Shown one piece after another: positions 1 to 12,584 of a DNA stretch of 64,000 nucleotides. Source of the stretch: Ophioderma brevispina (Eukaryota; Echinodermata; Ophiuroidea; Amphilepidida; Ophiodermatidae); contig JAMKCH010007221.1 of the NCBI GenBank assembly GCA_023653785.1, positions 23,354 to 87,353 on the forward strand, written 5' to 3'. Numbering within the stretch: the stretch's first letter is position 1; each line of letters opens with the position of its first letter. Position numbers and translations under genes: made by a program. The notes below the pieces were generated by a model. That model had not been told where the DNA came from, made no database searches, and saw only the letters and a program-made list of their open reading frames with translations.

Positions 1-269
1 AAACAAAAGACTAGGCTATGTTAAGGGTTAGAGTTAGGTTTGCGGTTGTAAGGTTAAATTCATATAAAGAGTGTGTATCATAGCATTGCCCCCTCAAAAA
101 AGTTGAGAGTTGGGTATCGCGTCTGAACCTGGCATACACATTCGATCGCTCTGGCAAGAATTTTAAGCAAGTTGGTGATATTTTACTGTCTTTTAAGCAG
201 CGAAGACCAAAAAGTTTGTAAGCACATTACCTTTAATAGGCTTTATAAAAGCGTCAGCACGTGCAAAAA

Positions 270-360
270 CGCACAGATCAAGTCAACTGGAATTTCTGAT
301 TAGGATCTTTCTCAAGGAGATCTAGTGAACATAGATAAAACAGACACAGCTTTTTGACCC
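270..360 (+). repeat. Dispersed repeat R1, fragment
   Basis: This stretch shares phrases with positions 3285-3365 and 29340-29425, such as TCAAGGAGATCTAGTGAAC, followed by a similar A-rich tract. It is a short fragment of a dispersed repeat present three times in the window. The rest of 1-1280 shows no coding signal. Confidence 0.45.
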
Positions 361-1283
361 CTGTAAACCGTCTTTTTATTGTAATCAAATTTTAAGCAAT
401 TTTAAGCGTGGCGACACAATTTTGAATTTGACAACTGATATAAATAAGTAGGGACATGCAAGCGCTAGGTGATCTTCGAAGCAAATCCGGAAAAATGCAT
501 TGCGGGAATCTTGCATATAGACCTACAAAGGTCGGATTTATTTGTTATAGTGCCCTCTATGCCATTCCCCATAGAGAGACGGTTCACTAATTTTTAAAAA
601 ATTCACATATTTGCCCACCATGAAGTTTTCATAAAATTTACCACATGCAGTCTGGGTGGGAATAAATAATCTGAATTAGTAGGCCTACAAGTGGTCGCCC
701 TTTAAAATTTTTTGTTTTATTCACCCTGTTTGTCATAATAATGATACTTTCAAACAGTTGGGAGGAACTGTGCCTAAAATCACGAATGCACCTTCAAAAC
801 TTACAGCAAACCATAAAACTCGTGGGATATAACTTTAAATACAATTTATTTGTTATTTTGGTTATTTATGATTATTGCCAGCCGTGTATTCACAGTTTAT
901 TTCTACAATCAATACACTTTATTATCTTGTTCCAATTGACATAATTTCAACCTGAAAGCCAAAGTTTCAAAAGTAGTGAACGAAATCTGACAAAACCCTA
1001 GGCAGAATGTAGAAATTAAAAGGGGTTTAAAATCTGGCACCAATTGGGCTCACTTTATTTAAACTTATTTTTACTGGAAAACATAATTGGTCACATTCTC
1101 ATATAGACCAAACTTGGAATGACATTATGACGAAAAATACGTTGTTTCAGCCAGGCGTGGGCCCGTGTTTTGGACAGTTAGTGACCTTCTGAATAGCAAT
1201 AATCGTGTTCTGCCTGATTCTGATTAATCTTCTGCTCTTGCCAATGGTTTCTGCCAATTTTTCACAGACACAGTCAAGAACAT

Positions 1284-1515
1284 TCGCAATTTCATGCATG
1301 CATACCGTGCATGCATACCTGCAATGCATACGTGCATCATACCGTGCATGCCTACCGTGCATGCAAACCGTGCATGCTACGGCATACCGGTACCTTCCGC
1401 AATTTCACATGCCTGCATTACCTGCATGCATACCGTGCATGCATACCGTGGCATGCATACCGTGCATGCATACCGTGCATGCATACCGTGCATGCATACC
1501 GTGCCTTCTACCGTG
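1284..1515. repeat. Tandem repeat of a 13-bp unit (CCGTGCATGCATA)
   Basis: The unit CCGTGCATGCATA and variants recur along about 230 bp, cleanest at 1425-1500. Each contains the palindrome TGCATGCA. The alternating purine/pyrimidine tract is open in several frames on both strands, giving His/Cys/Met-rich ORFs that are products of the repeat and not genes. Confidence 0.9.
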
Positions 1516-2334
1516 CAGACGGAATAAAGCGTGTAATCCATGGGATTCTGTTTTGTTTTTCGTTTCGTTTGTTTTTTCGCAAATAGCAGTAAGCGCAATA
1601 TAATCATTATGTTGTTTTTTTATTGTTGTTGTCCTTTATTTGCTGAAAAACACTCTGGTTTTGACTCGTTTGCCACAGAGTCATACAGCGTAATATATGC
1701 AATTGCATTGGACTCCGATGGAACCAATCTTGCTACATAAAATTTTTTGACTTGATTAAAGAGTGTTCCTTACAAAAGTTTACATTGAAAAAAATTGTGT
1801 TCACGAGCATACTTATCCGAGGATTCAGCGCTTTGCTCGAGAGATGGGACACGTCCCCTGCACCCATGCACCCATTTCCTCAAAGTGTGCCCCCCTTCTT
1901 TAAATTTCTGGATCCGCCACTGGTTTCAGAGTTCTTATCAGCTTAGTCATTTTAATGCGGCTTTAGTACAGCAATTTCTAATACAACAATGCAAAAAATG
2001 CCATCTTCGAGAAAAAATTGGGTCGTAGTTTGTTACACTTTGTGTGCCCGACATTCATTAGACTTGCGAGGAACTGAGGCATGTAATTCAGTCGAAGGTA
2101 TACAATGATATATTAATAATTACTTCTTGTAACGATACGCTAACTGAATCTTAAGACAAGGCAAATTCAATAACAAGCCAAGTAAGTGATGATGGGTCCA
2201 ACGCCAACATGTCAATGTCTTTAAAACAATGAAAACAATGCAAAACTGCGACAGCAGTCGAATCACTTTGATCGCATGAGAAATCTTCGGTATAGATAGC
2301 AGAATATGGATATATTAATTAAATGTTAATTCCA

Positions 2335-2520
2335 AACTAGATTTGTTGCCCCAGGATGACCTTGAACCGTATCAGGGCTGTTGACCTAAAGGTCAGAATC
2401 TTGCCAAACCACATTTTTTTAATCCTAATAATGGGACAACTATATTGGTATACATTTAAACACAATTTAACTTAATTTCAAAATTTACTCCTACACTAAT
2501 CCCCCTTATTTTACAATGTT
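2335..2520 (+). repeat. Fragment of the foldback repeat family F
   Basis: It matches the 13085-13260 arm in order: GATGACCTTGAACC, then TGGTATACATTT, then CCCCCTTATT. The same family makes hairpin elements in the introns of both genes of the window. Confidence 0.5.
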
Positions 2521-3039
2521 CTCACATTTCCCAGAGGTTCAGCACCTTGAAACTATAGAAACACATCTTCAAACCTTCTTCCCAAACTTCGAGAATAGGA
2601 TTTTCACTTATAACCCCACTAAACTCGTTAAGACATTTTCGTGTAAAGTATACACTGATGCGTTAAGCAATAACGCGTTTATGTGTTTATATTTTATGAT
2701 AAAATATTACCACGTATCTGAATTGGATTAACACTACGTGTTAACTCATTGAGTTAACTCATAAGTATGAACCATTTAACACTTAGAGACAGCGGGTGTT
2801 TTACTATGCCATTTTAACTTTTCCTGTAAATGTTGTATAAGTTGCCCATTCGTAGGAGCAAATGATCAATGTTGATATGTATAATGAAAATGTTAAATAC
2901 AGTGTGAACATGTAAAAAATTGGTGTTGATTGCTTAATACATGTGCTGTTATGTTCAAAATGTTTTGCTAATATATCAAACGTACAAATGTGAAAATGTA
3001 AGCACCGCTGTTGATTTGCAAACACTGAATGTTAATAAA

Positions 3040-3370
3040 GTTAAAGGGGCATTTCGTGATCCACAGCCTCGTCCCCCCGACTTACCTAAAAAAATTTGAG
3101 ATTTTTATATCATCTGAACCGTTAGCTTTAGTAATCCATGTGTGCCCAATCTTACGTGCAAATTAGGTCGCATCTGTAAGAAATTCGCAATTTTGTATTT
3201 TCTGTCCGTAAACGGACAGAAATTACAGCACAGTAGCCTACGGGACCGTGGGAAACGAGCAATTGCTCATAACACAAAACCGCAAGATCGGGATCACCTC
3301 AAATTTTGAGAATAAGCTTTTCTCAAGGATATCTAGTGATCAACGAATAAAACAGAAGGTGCTGAAATCA
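3040..3370 (+). repeat. Dispersed repeat R1, longer copy
   Basis: It starts AAAGGGGCATTTCGTGATC and continues with CATCTGAACCGTT and ATCTAGTGA. The same order of blocks is seen at 29110-29425. No protein homology is visible; this is probably an old non-autonomous element. Confidence 0.55.
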
Positions 3371-4612
3371 CGAAATGCCTCTTTAAAGATGAACACCATA
3401 AATGTGTTTATTAAGTGTTGTTCACCTATTAATGCGTTTGTGTGTTCAAATAATGAATACTTTCATATGGAAATAGTTGAACATGTGTGTTAATGTCAAT
3501 ATCAAGAGATAATGTCAGTGAACAAAAGCAATGAATTTCAAAACCACTGTGAATGAGCCACATTGGTGATTCCATCAACTTCCATCAGACCTGACATACC
3601 ATTTGGTGGCCTGCAAAGGGGGCAGGCTGTGATGGTGTGGCCAGCTATCTACTCTTTCGGCCAAACCCATTTGAACATACTGGCCTTAAAAGCCTCGACA
3701 CCACTACGCAATCCACAGGCAACACTCAACTTTACCTGGGAGCGTGCTGGTCGCGCGGATCATTGTTAAAGTTCTGCAGTTGAGGATGAAAGGTTTGAAA
3801 ATTGCTTGGTATTCGCTTGGCCGCCACAACGCCTGAAAATCAGTTTCTTATGTTTTTTTTTTGCATTTGAACCACCTCAGACTCGGTATAATTTGGGAGT
3901 TAAAAAATTATCCGAAAATCTTTTTTTTTTTTCCGTTGAGTTTTATATGAGATCGTGAGTAATGTGTGGTGGGTTTTTTGCTTTTTTTCTTGGTTTGTCT
4001 TTATATGTGTGGTTTATATAGTTACACAGAGGTATAAGGATACAAATCATTTGGCATTTCTTCTAATGAAACATTTTTAGCACTGGTAGAATAAATTACA
4101 GAGCAAAAAGTTTAGAATAAATTGAAACAGAGTGGAATAAAAAAGTCTGTCAATAATCAGGCCATATAACAACATTTTTGGTCACTAATATTCATATCAT
4201 GGCTCCGTGAGCTTCCGTATATGGTATGATAATTTTTTAATAATCAAGGTGATCTAATGTCAAGGTAACAAAAGGCACATTTCGTAGCCGCCATTAATTT
4301 ATCGAGACAAAAAAATATTCAATTTTGTGTTTTGCAAGATTCACTTTGACAGAATTGAAACCAATTACGTGCGATTGGGGACTCGATTGTTACTTTAGTT
4401 CTTACAGAAGTAATGCCAGGAGTAGTATTGTTAAGACAATTTGAATGCAAATTTCAACAGAAGAAGACCGAAGACTGAAACGAGCTGAAGGCACTTGGGC
4501 TGATGATCGTTATATATCTTGAGATAAATGATTATAATGTGACAACACTGAATTTAGACAACCAAGTTCTGCAAAAATATGTACTATGTATCAATTTTTT
4601 GACAACATACAC

Positions 4613-5085
4613 CTGTTAAAATTTTCTGTAAATTTAACGAACCATCAAATTGTCGGAATGCTTTCTTAAATGCACATAAAACAACAAAATTGTGATAAGA
4701 AATACTCTCTTGGAACTTTCATGTGATAATTTTTCATACATGTGAATTTTTGTGAGTTTTTATATACGCGCCATTATACAATCATTCAAACAAAAATTGA
4801 CTTTGTTACTTACGGAAAATTTAACGAAATTTCTGGCAGCAAACTTCCAACAAACACAAACTTCCGTATTTTTTTCAAATGACGGGAATTCTATTCAAAA
4901 TACCAATGTTTTTCCTTAATCTGAGGCAAATTTCCGTAAAAATAAAGTGGCCTGTAAAAGTTCCGCTAATTGACAAAAGCTTCTATAATTTACGGAAAAT
5001 GTTTTTATAACTACTGAAAACGTCTGGAAATTTCGCTGCCAAATTTCCTATTTTTTCCGTAAATTTACAGATATATTTTTAACAG
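4613..5085. mobile_element. MITE with CTGTTAAAA ends
   Basis: The left end reads CTGTTAAAATTTTCTGTAAA and the right end, on the other strand, CTGTTAAAAATATATCTGTA, so the termini are inverted repeats of roughly 25 bp. The interior (473 bp in total) is full of ACGGAAAATT-like motifs and has no ORF. A looser relative may lie at 43608-44163. Confidence 0.5.
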
Positions 5086-5244
5086 TTAATGCATCTAGGT
5101 GGCGAGTGTGAATCTGGTTATTGCATGAACCCTTCATATTTAAATTATTACGAAAATAATCCTAATGCCATAAAGAGAGTCGTTGAACTATTCCGTGCAG
5201 TGAACTATAGAAGTATGGCGCACTAAAAACTCCGAATTACGTAA

Positions 5245-5480
5245 GTACATATGGCGATAACACGATGCACAAAACAGGCACGGCTGGATTTCTTTTTGAT
5301 TTCATCAGAACTGAATGCAAATGTCAGTAAGTGTGATAAAATGCCAGGCCAGGTTATGGCACGGAATTTTGGTGATAGTGGGCATGATCAGGGCTACTGG
5401 AAGTTCAAAAATTCTCTCTTAAAGGACAGAGAATTTGTTAATTTAGTAATTAAAGAAAACTATCAAAGAAGTTGTGGGTA
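5245..5480 (+). pseudogene. LINE ORF2 fragment, endonuclease/RT junction (L1/Tx1-like)
   Basis: A 76-codon reading frame holds the diagnostic words RLDFFLISSELN and, 40 residues on, GYWKFKNSLLKDREFVNLV. In L1- and Tx1-type non-LTR retrotransposons these mark the end of the APE endonuclease and the linker to the reverse transcriptase (R-I/L-D-F/Y-F-L-I, then G-x-W-K-F-N-x-S-L-L). Only this segment survives; there is no endonuclease core upstream and no RT downstream, and the spacing between the motifs is shortened. A dead 5'- and 3'-truncated copy. High confidence in the family, lower in the exact clade. Confidence 0.8.
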
Positions 5481-5699
5481 ACTACGCAGCAACACCATAA
5501 TGCAGAACTCATCTGGGTCTAGTTCATCTAGATATTCTACTTATTATTATAAATGACCAATTATTATTTGAAATGATATTTTTTGAAATTAGAGCTAAAA
5601 CGATGTCTTATTCTGCCTAAAAACAAAAAAGAATATGATTGGAAAGGAACTTGATCTGAAATTTAAAAAAATTATTTGCTAATATTTCTTCCGGATGGT

Positions 5700-5960
5700 C
5701 ATAAAGAGTGACGTTTTCAATTTTAGCGAGTGAATGTCGCCACTCCTATAAGATTTAAAAGGAGGGACAACACCAGTTAGAGTGGTGTTCCTTCTCACTC
5801 TTTTTCGAGTGAAAGTTCAGTGATTTCTCTCTTTTTGGAGTGGATTAACCAACACATGCAACTATTTTTGAGTGGTTTACACTCTTTTTCGATTGAATTA
5901 AGATTCACTCGTTTTTTCACTCTTTTTACATTTAGAGAGTAAATGATGAAAAGTACGATC
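5700..5960. repeat. Cluster of CACTCTTTTTCGAGTGA-type short inverted motifs
   Basis: Variants of CACTC-TTTTT-GAGTG occur several times (5798, 5829, 5878 and 5919 regions), each able to fold on itself. No ORF of note. Possibly the end of a MITE; the boundaries are not clear. Confidence 0.35.
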
Positions 5961-6743
5961 AACGTTAACTGAACACACACTAAGCTCAAGATTTATCTAT
6001 TTTTGAACGAGGATATAGGTATTTTGTGTTTACGTTATGAAAAACAATACTCATCTGAATCAGGGAAGTGATAACACCTGAAATATTTTCAACTGCGTGA
6101 AAATATAACAATATCCCCGCACTCCTATCTAGGGTGAAACGAAATCTCAAGTATTTGTCTCCCCCGCATACCGGGCCGTTTGTTGAAAGTCTGTAGCTCC
6201 ATAGTTTGCTGAAGTCTACGTGTATCCATTGGTCACTTATATTGTGGAAAGGAAATTGAGGTGATATTTTATTCATTTTCAAGAAAAATGTACCAGTTTT
6301 ATTTGCTGGAACAGGCGGTTATATGATATTAATAATTTATTATGAATTTAGACTTGGTTTTACCCCAGTGCCCTACGAAACAACATGCCCCATAGTATGT
6401 TTGTGTTATGTCAATTGTACTGCTGATATCGTAAAAAAATGTGTTAAAAGTGTATCATACGCATTATGTGTTTAACACTTGTATTAACACATCAACATCT
6501 GACCATGTTTATCTAGTAAAGCAAATATTCAACAAAACCGAGATGTTAATGTGTCTACACACATGCATTTGTAAATATTTTCATGAATTAAAAGAATAGT
6601 TTCTTAGAAATCTGTTTGAAAAAGGTTAGAAATTTGCTCGCAAAAGGTCGATTCTATTTTGTGGGAAGACAGTTACTTCTGTACGATTAGCGTAAAATGT
6701 TATTACACCTTCACCATACTGGAGTTTAATGCTGTAAAAATAA

Positions 6744-6768
6744 CATATGGCTTGAAGGCCATATAAAA
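6744..6768 (+). promoter_or_regulatory. Core promoter of gene A: CATATG box and TATA box
   Basis: CATATG (6744-6749) is followed 13 bp later by TATAAAA (6762-6768), 119 bp before the start codon. Gene B has the same pair, with the same order and nearly the same spacing, on the minus strand (CATATG 56331-56336, TATAAAT 56312-56318). This conservation between paralogues, against diverged surroundings, supports a real TATA promoter. The 5' leader just before the ATG is also shared (CATCAGTTCAAAATGGAGGT in both). Confidence 0.65.
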
Positions 6769-6886
6769 GTTGAGGGATACGTTTAAAATTTCATTACGAT
6801 CAAGGCCGTGACGGTCGGAATAGCTAGGAAACTGGTCGAAAACGACTTTAGATCACTTGGAAAGTCCTTCAACTCATCAGTTCAAA

Positions 6887-6965
6887 ATGGAGGTGTGTCT
6901 CCGTATCGCTGTTGTCATGCTGTTGGCGTCTTCCGCATGGCACATAGCTGAAAATAAAGCGGCAA
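6887..6965 (+). CDS. Gene A exon 1: signal peptide of a secreted repeat protein
   Basis: The exon runs from ATG to a GTATTC donor at 6966 and encodes 26 residues plus one base (phase 1). It is a classic signal peptide: short n-region MEVCLR, a hydrophobic core through MLLASSAW, likely cleavage after LLASSA, and the start of the mature chain at WHIAENKAA. Gene B exon 1 has the same length and differs at few positions, mostly in the first ten codons, which argues that both are real coding exons. The start is fixed by the conserved ATGGAGGT context and the TATA box upstream. The donor is weak and the stronger GTGAGT seen in gene B is GCAAGT here, but the GTAT site fits the phase of exon 2 in both genes. 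Family not recognised. Confidence 0.8.
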
Positions 6966-7399
6966 GTATTCTAGTTCGTTAAAGATTCGTTTTATAGAGC
7001 GCCGATTATTATATTACACACCCATATGACGCGTGTGCAAATGTAAAATGGTGCAGCTATTCAAGTTTCGAGGGTCAGAACTATAACTATCATATTAAAA
7101 CTTGAAAAGGTGGACTTTGCACAGCAGGAAACATATAATTAGACGCTTGCATCTTTTAAAATAATATTAACATATGACCCTTGACTAAAGTGCGTCATCC
7201 CTTTTTACATTTTTGGCCATAGCGTCCTCGTTTTATGTTTGGTGTAATAACAAACTATGCATTTTTAATTCCATATGAATCAGGGGATCAATTGGACCAT
7301 GATAATGATTCCTTGGAAAAGTATTCTTTGCCCAAAGGAAAAACATCAACCATCTATCAGGCAAATCCTTCAACTTGTTCCCATAGTTTGGTCATGGAT

Positions 7400-7680
7400 C
7401 AATAGGCTTGTTCTCGTAACCGACCGGGGGGGGTCTGTGGGTCAGTTCCCAAAATTAGAGAATTTCGACCAATTTCATCTAGATTTGGGCACAATTACAT
7501 GGGTAATTCTTTTCGTGCATTTCGTCAGTTCCAGACTTATTGGAGCAAATCACCGAGACGACTTTTTTTACGGATCGGGTATTTACGATTTTGGATTTTT
7601 GCCCCCCCCCCCCCTTCCCCCTCCCCCCCCCCCCCCGGACGACTGCCTCGGTAAGCCACTGGATCCTCTACCATATTAAA
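7400..7680. repeat. Degenerate element with poly-C tract
   Basis: A run of about 34 bases that is nearly all C (7602-7635) is followed by a segment ending CACTGGATCC; a similar C-rich, CTGGATCCGCCACTGG segment lies at 1880-1925. It sits in intron 1 of gene A. The proline-run ORF across it is a product of the poly-C. Confidence 0.4.
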
Positions 7681-8029
7681 TGTTTTTTTGTAATTCTCAG
7701 TTCAGGTGATCATTCTTTCAGTTTCGGAGACGTAGACTTATCTTAATCAACGCAGTTATATGAATGTAAGTCAATCACCACCGGAATTGGTACCAATGCC
7801 ACCACATATAGATTATCTTGTCAACATATCATTTATTGGCAAAATTAATGACATCATCCAAATGTATCTTTAAAATCTTTTCTTTGCTGTGTCGTCGGCA
7901 CAAGCATTGCGTGAGACAACATACTATATTCAAATTCTGTATGTCCGGCCGTGTGTATGTACATCTTATGTGTGTTTACCATGTTTCGGGAACCTTTTCT
8001 CCAAATTTCTCTTGTGCATGGACACCTTA

Positions 8030-8227
8030 ATAGACCGTATTCAAAATTACGTCAGCCCAACCAGCCCTGTTGGTGGACAATGCATACATTCCGCCTAATA
8101 CAATCGAATCCAGTGTTAGCGATTGCACAGGGATCATGTGTGACAGATGCATTTATTGTAGTACTCTGGAATGCGTCTCAATACTTGTCCACCAACATGG
8201 CTTGAGCTATTGAATCGAAGGTTCTAT
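8030..8227 (-). mobile_element. MITE-A copy 1
   Basis: The ends are inverted repeats beginning ATAGACCGTATTCAA and including TTGGTGGACAA (rc TTGTCCACCAACATGG). It is the most diverged of four copies (others at 38717, 40391 and 41126) and lies in gene A intron 1. There is no ORF, so it is mobilised by a transposase elsewhere. Confidence 0.8.
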
Positions 8228-8449
8228 TTCCAATTACCACTAAACTCTGGCTCAAGCTCAGTTGACTAAACTCGTTTGCTTACATACAAGGTCAAAGTAG
8301 TCAAGACAGATATCGTATAGTCAAAAACATTTGTTTTTAATTTCGTCATACTTTTTTGGATTATGTCAACCATCTATTAACAGATATACTAGTATGAGTA
8401 ATTGATAATCCAATATCTTGAAGTGTCATATTGACCCTAATGTTTGCAT

Positions 8450-9500
8450 TTTAACCCTATGTTTAATTTAAAAACAAAATGTCACAAATAAGCTTTTATT
8501 GTTCAAAGAAATGGTATCTCATAAAGAATTTATAATAATTATGGATGATATAAAATATTAAAAAGATTTTAACTAATAAGTTCAAAATCTTGCAAGGTGG
8601 CTATTTTGGCTGCCATCTTACATTTTAAAGTGTGTTAACCTACTAGAAATAAAATTATGAGTTTCTGAAATGGTGCAAGTATATATTCTACCATATTTTA
8701 ATTTTACACTCTTTGATGGTCCTTGGATGCTATAATATAATTGGTATGGCACTTCTAGTTTGAAAGGTTTTGGAAAGTGGTCATTTTGAAATGTAGCATG
8801 TGGATACAAAACTGTACACTATTATTTTCTATTAAGGGGAAAGACATATTTTTTCGTACTTTAGTGCCACTTTGATTGGAACTTTGGGATAACACGTATG
8901 ACATTTATAAGATTTTAAAATCACATGTATGTGAAGGTGGCCATATCGGCGGCTCTCTTAAACTTTGTTGACTCAAAACAAAGTTGCCGATAATGGGTTC
9001 TTACATAGACATTTTATCTCATACTCAATAGTAGCTCAGTCTTTAATTTACCCTTCTTAAACCTTAAATGTTTTGGATAACATAACGAATATATATTATT
9101 GATAATTTGCTAGGTTTAACGTCAACCAACTTGACTTATGAGGGTCAAGGTTAACAGCAAATTGCCATGCAGAATTTTTTAAACATCAAGGCATAAGGCT
9201 ATCTCATATTCTAATGAATCATCCTAATGATATCAGTAAAGCCTATATACAACAGGTATCTTGTATTTAGGTTTTAAGATCTTTGACGATGGCCATATGG
9301 CCCATCTTGAAATGGGATCACCTAACAAAGCAATATGGCCAGATATGACTATGTAATTGTCAGAAACATTATAATTTACAATTTGTATTTCTGTATGAAT
9401 GTACCTAACATATTACATAAATATGGTATCTTAAAACGTTTTAAAGATTTTTTGAAGGTGACCTACAATGGCCACCATCTAAATTTTTTTAGCTATTTGG
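8450..9500. repeat. Degenerate satellite with GGTGGCCAT...CCATCTT motif
   Basis: Similar blocks, each with a TTTTAAA-rich lead-in and then AAGGTGGCNATNTTGGC and CATCTTA, recur near 8590, 8930, 9280 and 9450, at spacings of about 340, 350 and 170 bp. The underlying monomer is probably about 170 bp. Related blocks are at 32800-33010, 37740-37940 and 59220-59700. Confidence 0.5.
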
Positions 9501-10680
9501 AAAAACCAAATTAGTAGATATTTTTTCATAAAAGCATGACAGGTAACATACATATATTCAGACTTCATTTGCACAGTTATCACAGTTTTTGCAGGCACCC
9601 AAAATGTTTGTGGATATAACATTGCTATGTGTTTCGTATGCAATATATATGTAGAAGAGAGATATATATATAATACAATACAAAATATAATAAACAACAG
9701 TGTGAAAATCCTGGAGGAGTTGAATGATCATACCATAATGAAGGAACATACATCGATGACAACTTTTTAGGTGTAAAAGTACTGTCTTTATTTTTTAGAC
9801 CAAATAACGCACCTCTTAAAAATAATTGTTACAAATAAAACTTACCATTATCAACTTTATCACTGGCTTTTATACAGCTTTAATATACCACTCACTGACA
9901 ATAAATACATGTAGACATGGCTTAAATATCATTTGAGTGGGGACATTTGCAAGTTGGCAGTCGTGTCATTCAAATGGGAATCCGGGATATGGGTAAAGCT
10001 GACTACTTGTTTAAAGGACGTACCGACCTATATTAAAGACACACTATCAGTGTTTTAAAAATATTTGAAATTTGCAGGAAGGAATAGCTTCAAAGTGAGT
10101 CTGTAGAATTCTCATTAAGTTACCTTGTCCAGCTGTAGATTGACAAGAAAAGGAAGAAACGGCAAGTGTTCCAAGATACGATTCTCCTCAATTACGTGTG
10201 TAGTAAGGTCGTTTCGACAGTATTCCTAAAATCTCCGATTCTGTCCTTATTAGGTGGCTTCTGTACTTATCATTTGCAGGTATGTTAGGCTACCTACACT
10301 TGTTACGGACCTGCTGAATCTATTTTTGATGATTTTTTGATTGTAGATTTAGCAATCACTGATAGGTCTTTAACCGATTGGAATTAATATTTGCAGCAAA
10401 TATTAAAGCTAATGGTGAAATAGGCTTTCCGATGTTACCAAAATATAGAGATATGTTGATTTAAAAATTCAAAATGGCGGACACAATCAGGGTTCAAAGT
10501 TTTCTTACTAAGACTATGTAATATTATTCTACAGTATATGAACGTACTCGTTTTTACATGTACTAAACTACATTATTTTATAATCTTGTTAAACCAGTGA
10601 TGTCCCCAACTCGTCCAGGCTGTATTAAAACAATGATGTTTGGTATGCTATAAGAAAAGAACTTCTATGTTGACTCCTAG
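9500..10680. other. Intron 1 of gene A, no feature recognised
   Basis: AT-rich sequence. I see no splice-flanked coding segment and no clear repeat boundary in this stretch of the intron. Confidence 0.4.
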
Positions 10681-10689
10681 TGACTGATT

Positions 10690-10835
10690 GTAATATTATT
10701 TAACATTATTTTAGGCCGGTGGCCTCGATATACCAATGAATAAATTCTCTCCATTTGGAAGCTGAAAATGGGATAGAACTCGCGGATTAAATGGTCTTAA
10801 GACCAAGTGTCCTACACTTTATCCGTTAAGCCACA
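10690..10835 (-). repeat. tRNA-derived SINE remnant
   Basis: On the minus strand, GTGGCTTAACGGATAAAGTG (A-box-like) is followed by GAGTTCTATCCC (decayed B-box-like). The acceptor stem does not pair, so it is not a tRNA gene. It lies in gene A intron 1. Confidence 0.4.
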
Positions 10836-12144
10836 TGTGAGCTTAATTAAGACAGCAGGCAAGTTAAAAACTTAGTTTTTTTGATTTATTTTCAAAATAG
10901 CACTGAAACATCTCGGTTTCTAGATATAAACAAAATTTACAGAAATTTTGATGATTTTTTAAGATTGTCTATTGGTATTGTTTAAAGTTTTAATGTTCCA
11001 ACTATCTTTCCTTGTTCATGAATTAAACCATTTCCCCCTCAAACTTTATTTCAGTTCCCAAGCAGCTTTACGTCGGACACGTGATGAAGGCAATGTCGTA
11101 AGAGCCCGTTAAAGGTTATTATTCAGTATCGTGTATTTCTACATTAGTCACGCTCAAAGCTGACACACACTCGCTTAACATTATTGAGTAGCCGCATCTC
11201 AAGAGAAAATAAAACGTGCCATCAAACGGCTACCTGTTAACAGGTCAGGCTTAAGAAATCAACTTTTTCAATTCCATTTACATTTTTTTTCTTATTTCTC
11301 TCAATGTTTGATGTGACTGTGGGGGGCCGCGAATCATTTTAAGTGATTTTTTAAAGGGTTAAAGGAGATAACAATTCTAGATTGTGAGGTAATATCCGTC
11401 AGTTTTAACGGAATAAAATTGCGTTTTAAAATTAGAGTTTTTTTTACCCATATGAGTTAATAATGTAGTGTTTCGCCCCTCCTATGGATGTACCTGGCGC
11501 CGCCTGACATTGGTAATCGGCCCATATTCAAATCATTGTCTTAAAACAAACATCTCCAAAAGCTGATCAAATCAATCACGGTCCGTTACTTGTTAATGAT
11601 TGACAGAAAACACACGACACGAGAATTTAGTCCACCTTTCAAAAGACGTGTTATAGGACCAGATGAGTAGTGGTGTGGTTTTCAAAACAATTAGATCTTT
11701 TTACTCTGACCCCCTATACAAAAATTAACCCCTTATTTTTTTTATATTATTAAATTTCAGATTGTTGATTTTTCTAGACTTTTGACCACATTTACTCTGT
11801 GACAATTTAGAAGTATGATAACACAACCAATGTTTGTTGCAATTTTTTACATCAAAAAAACAATTGTCTGACTATAGGGTTGTCGCTAGCCGGGGTGGCC
11901 GGAGTCTATCGTGGTTGAATAATATAACCTTTTACGAACTAAAAGGATCATGGGTCGTCAGTTGTGATCAATCGGGTCGACGTGGGATGGAGAAGCTTCA
12001 CTTGACCAATGTTTAAATAATCGAATAAACGCCAATATTATTCCCATGACTACACTATCTTCGCTCTCTTCACCATGTGTAACCATGTTTATAGTCTTCC
12101 TTTTTTCGCCTACTTTATGTGTATGCATATTTATCTTTAAACAG

Positions 12145-12207
12145 CATCGTCGGAGAAACGTATTTATGCGATTAAAGAGTTAACTGGCGGCAAAGAAAAA
12201 TTCGAAG
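12145..12207 (+). CDS. Gene A exon 2: short charged segment
   Basis: This exon is flanked by TTTATCTTTAAACAG at its 5' side and GAAG/GTAGGT at its 3' side, both good splice sites. It is 63 nt long and runs from phase 1 to phase 1, continuing exon 1 without a stop: TSSEKRIYAIKELTGGKEKFE with the split first and last codons. It aligns with gene B exon 2 (SRLEKLINEIEEF...VEGKEMFD), which is seven codons longer in the middle. The shared EK, the IxE helix and GKExF support homology. It probably forms a short helix or propeptide behind the signal peptide. The first 14 bases recur at 16328-16341. Confidence 0.75.
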
Positions 12208-12584
12208 GTAGGTTTAAAACTGAACTTTTATGATATCACATTAATTTTGTTTTTACATGGGCATGAGCGTGGGTTTAGCTTGTCTTCTTCACTGAAAACG
12301 CTGAATCGTTTGAAACCATTAAAACGTCATAATAACAATTGATGTATAGAGGGTGGAGATGAATTCCATATATGGATACTGGTTTGAAACCCTGATTTCC
12401 CCCAACAGTGAGGAGAAATTTAAGGGGGAAGCATACCACAATGGATGAAAAGGGATTCTGTTATATTTTCTTGAGTATCGATGATAGTCCAGGAACTTTA
12501 GGATCTGTGTAGCCAGAAGGCGGAAATAAATAAGCCATGGCTGATTATTTTCAGAATAGTTTTCTAATTTTGTGGGGAGCAAAA

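Noticed and set aside
1205..1603. His/Cys-rich ORFs
   Set aside because: Produced by the 13-bp TGCATGCATA satellite on both strands.
7275..7679. 134-codon ORF with a proline run
   Set aside because: The run is a poly-C tract; no splice or homology support, and it lies inside gene A intron 1.
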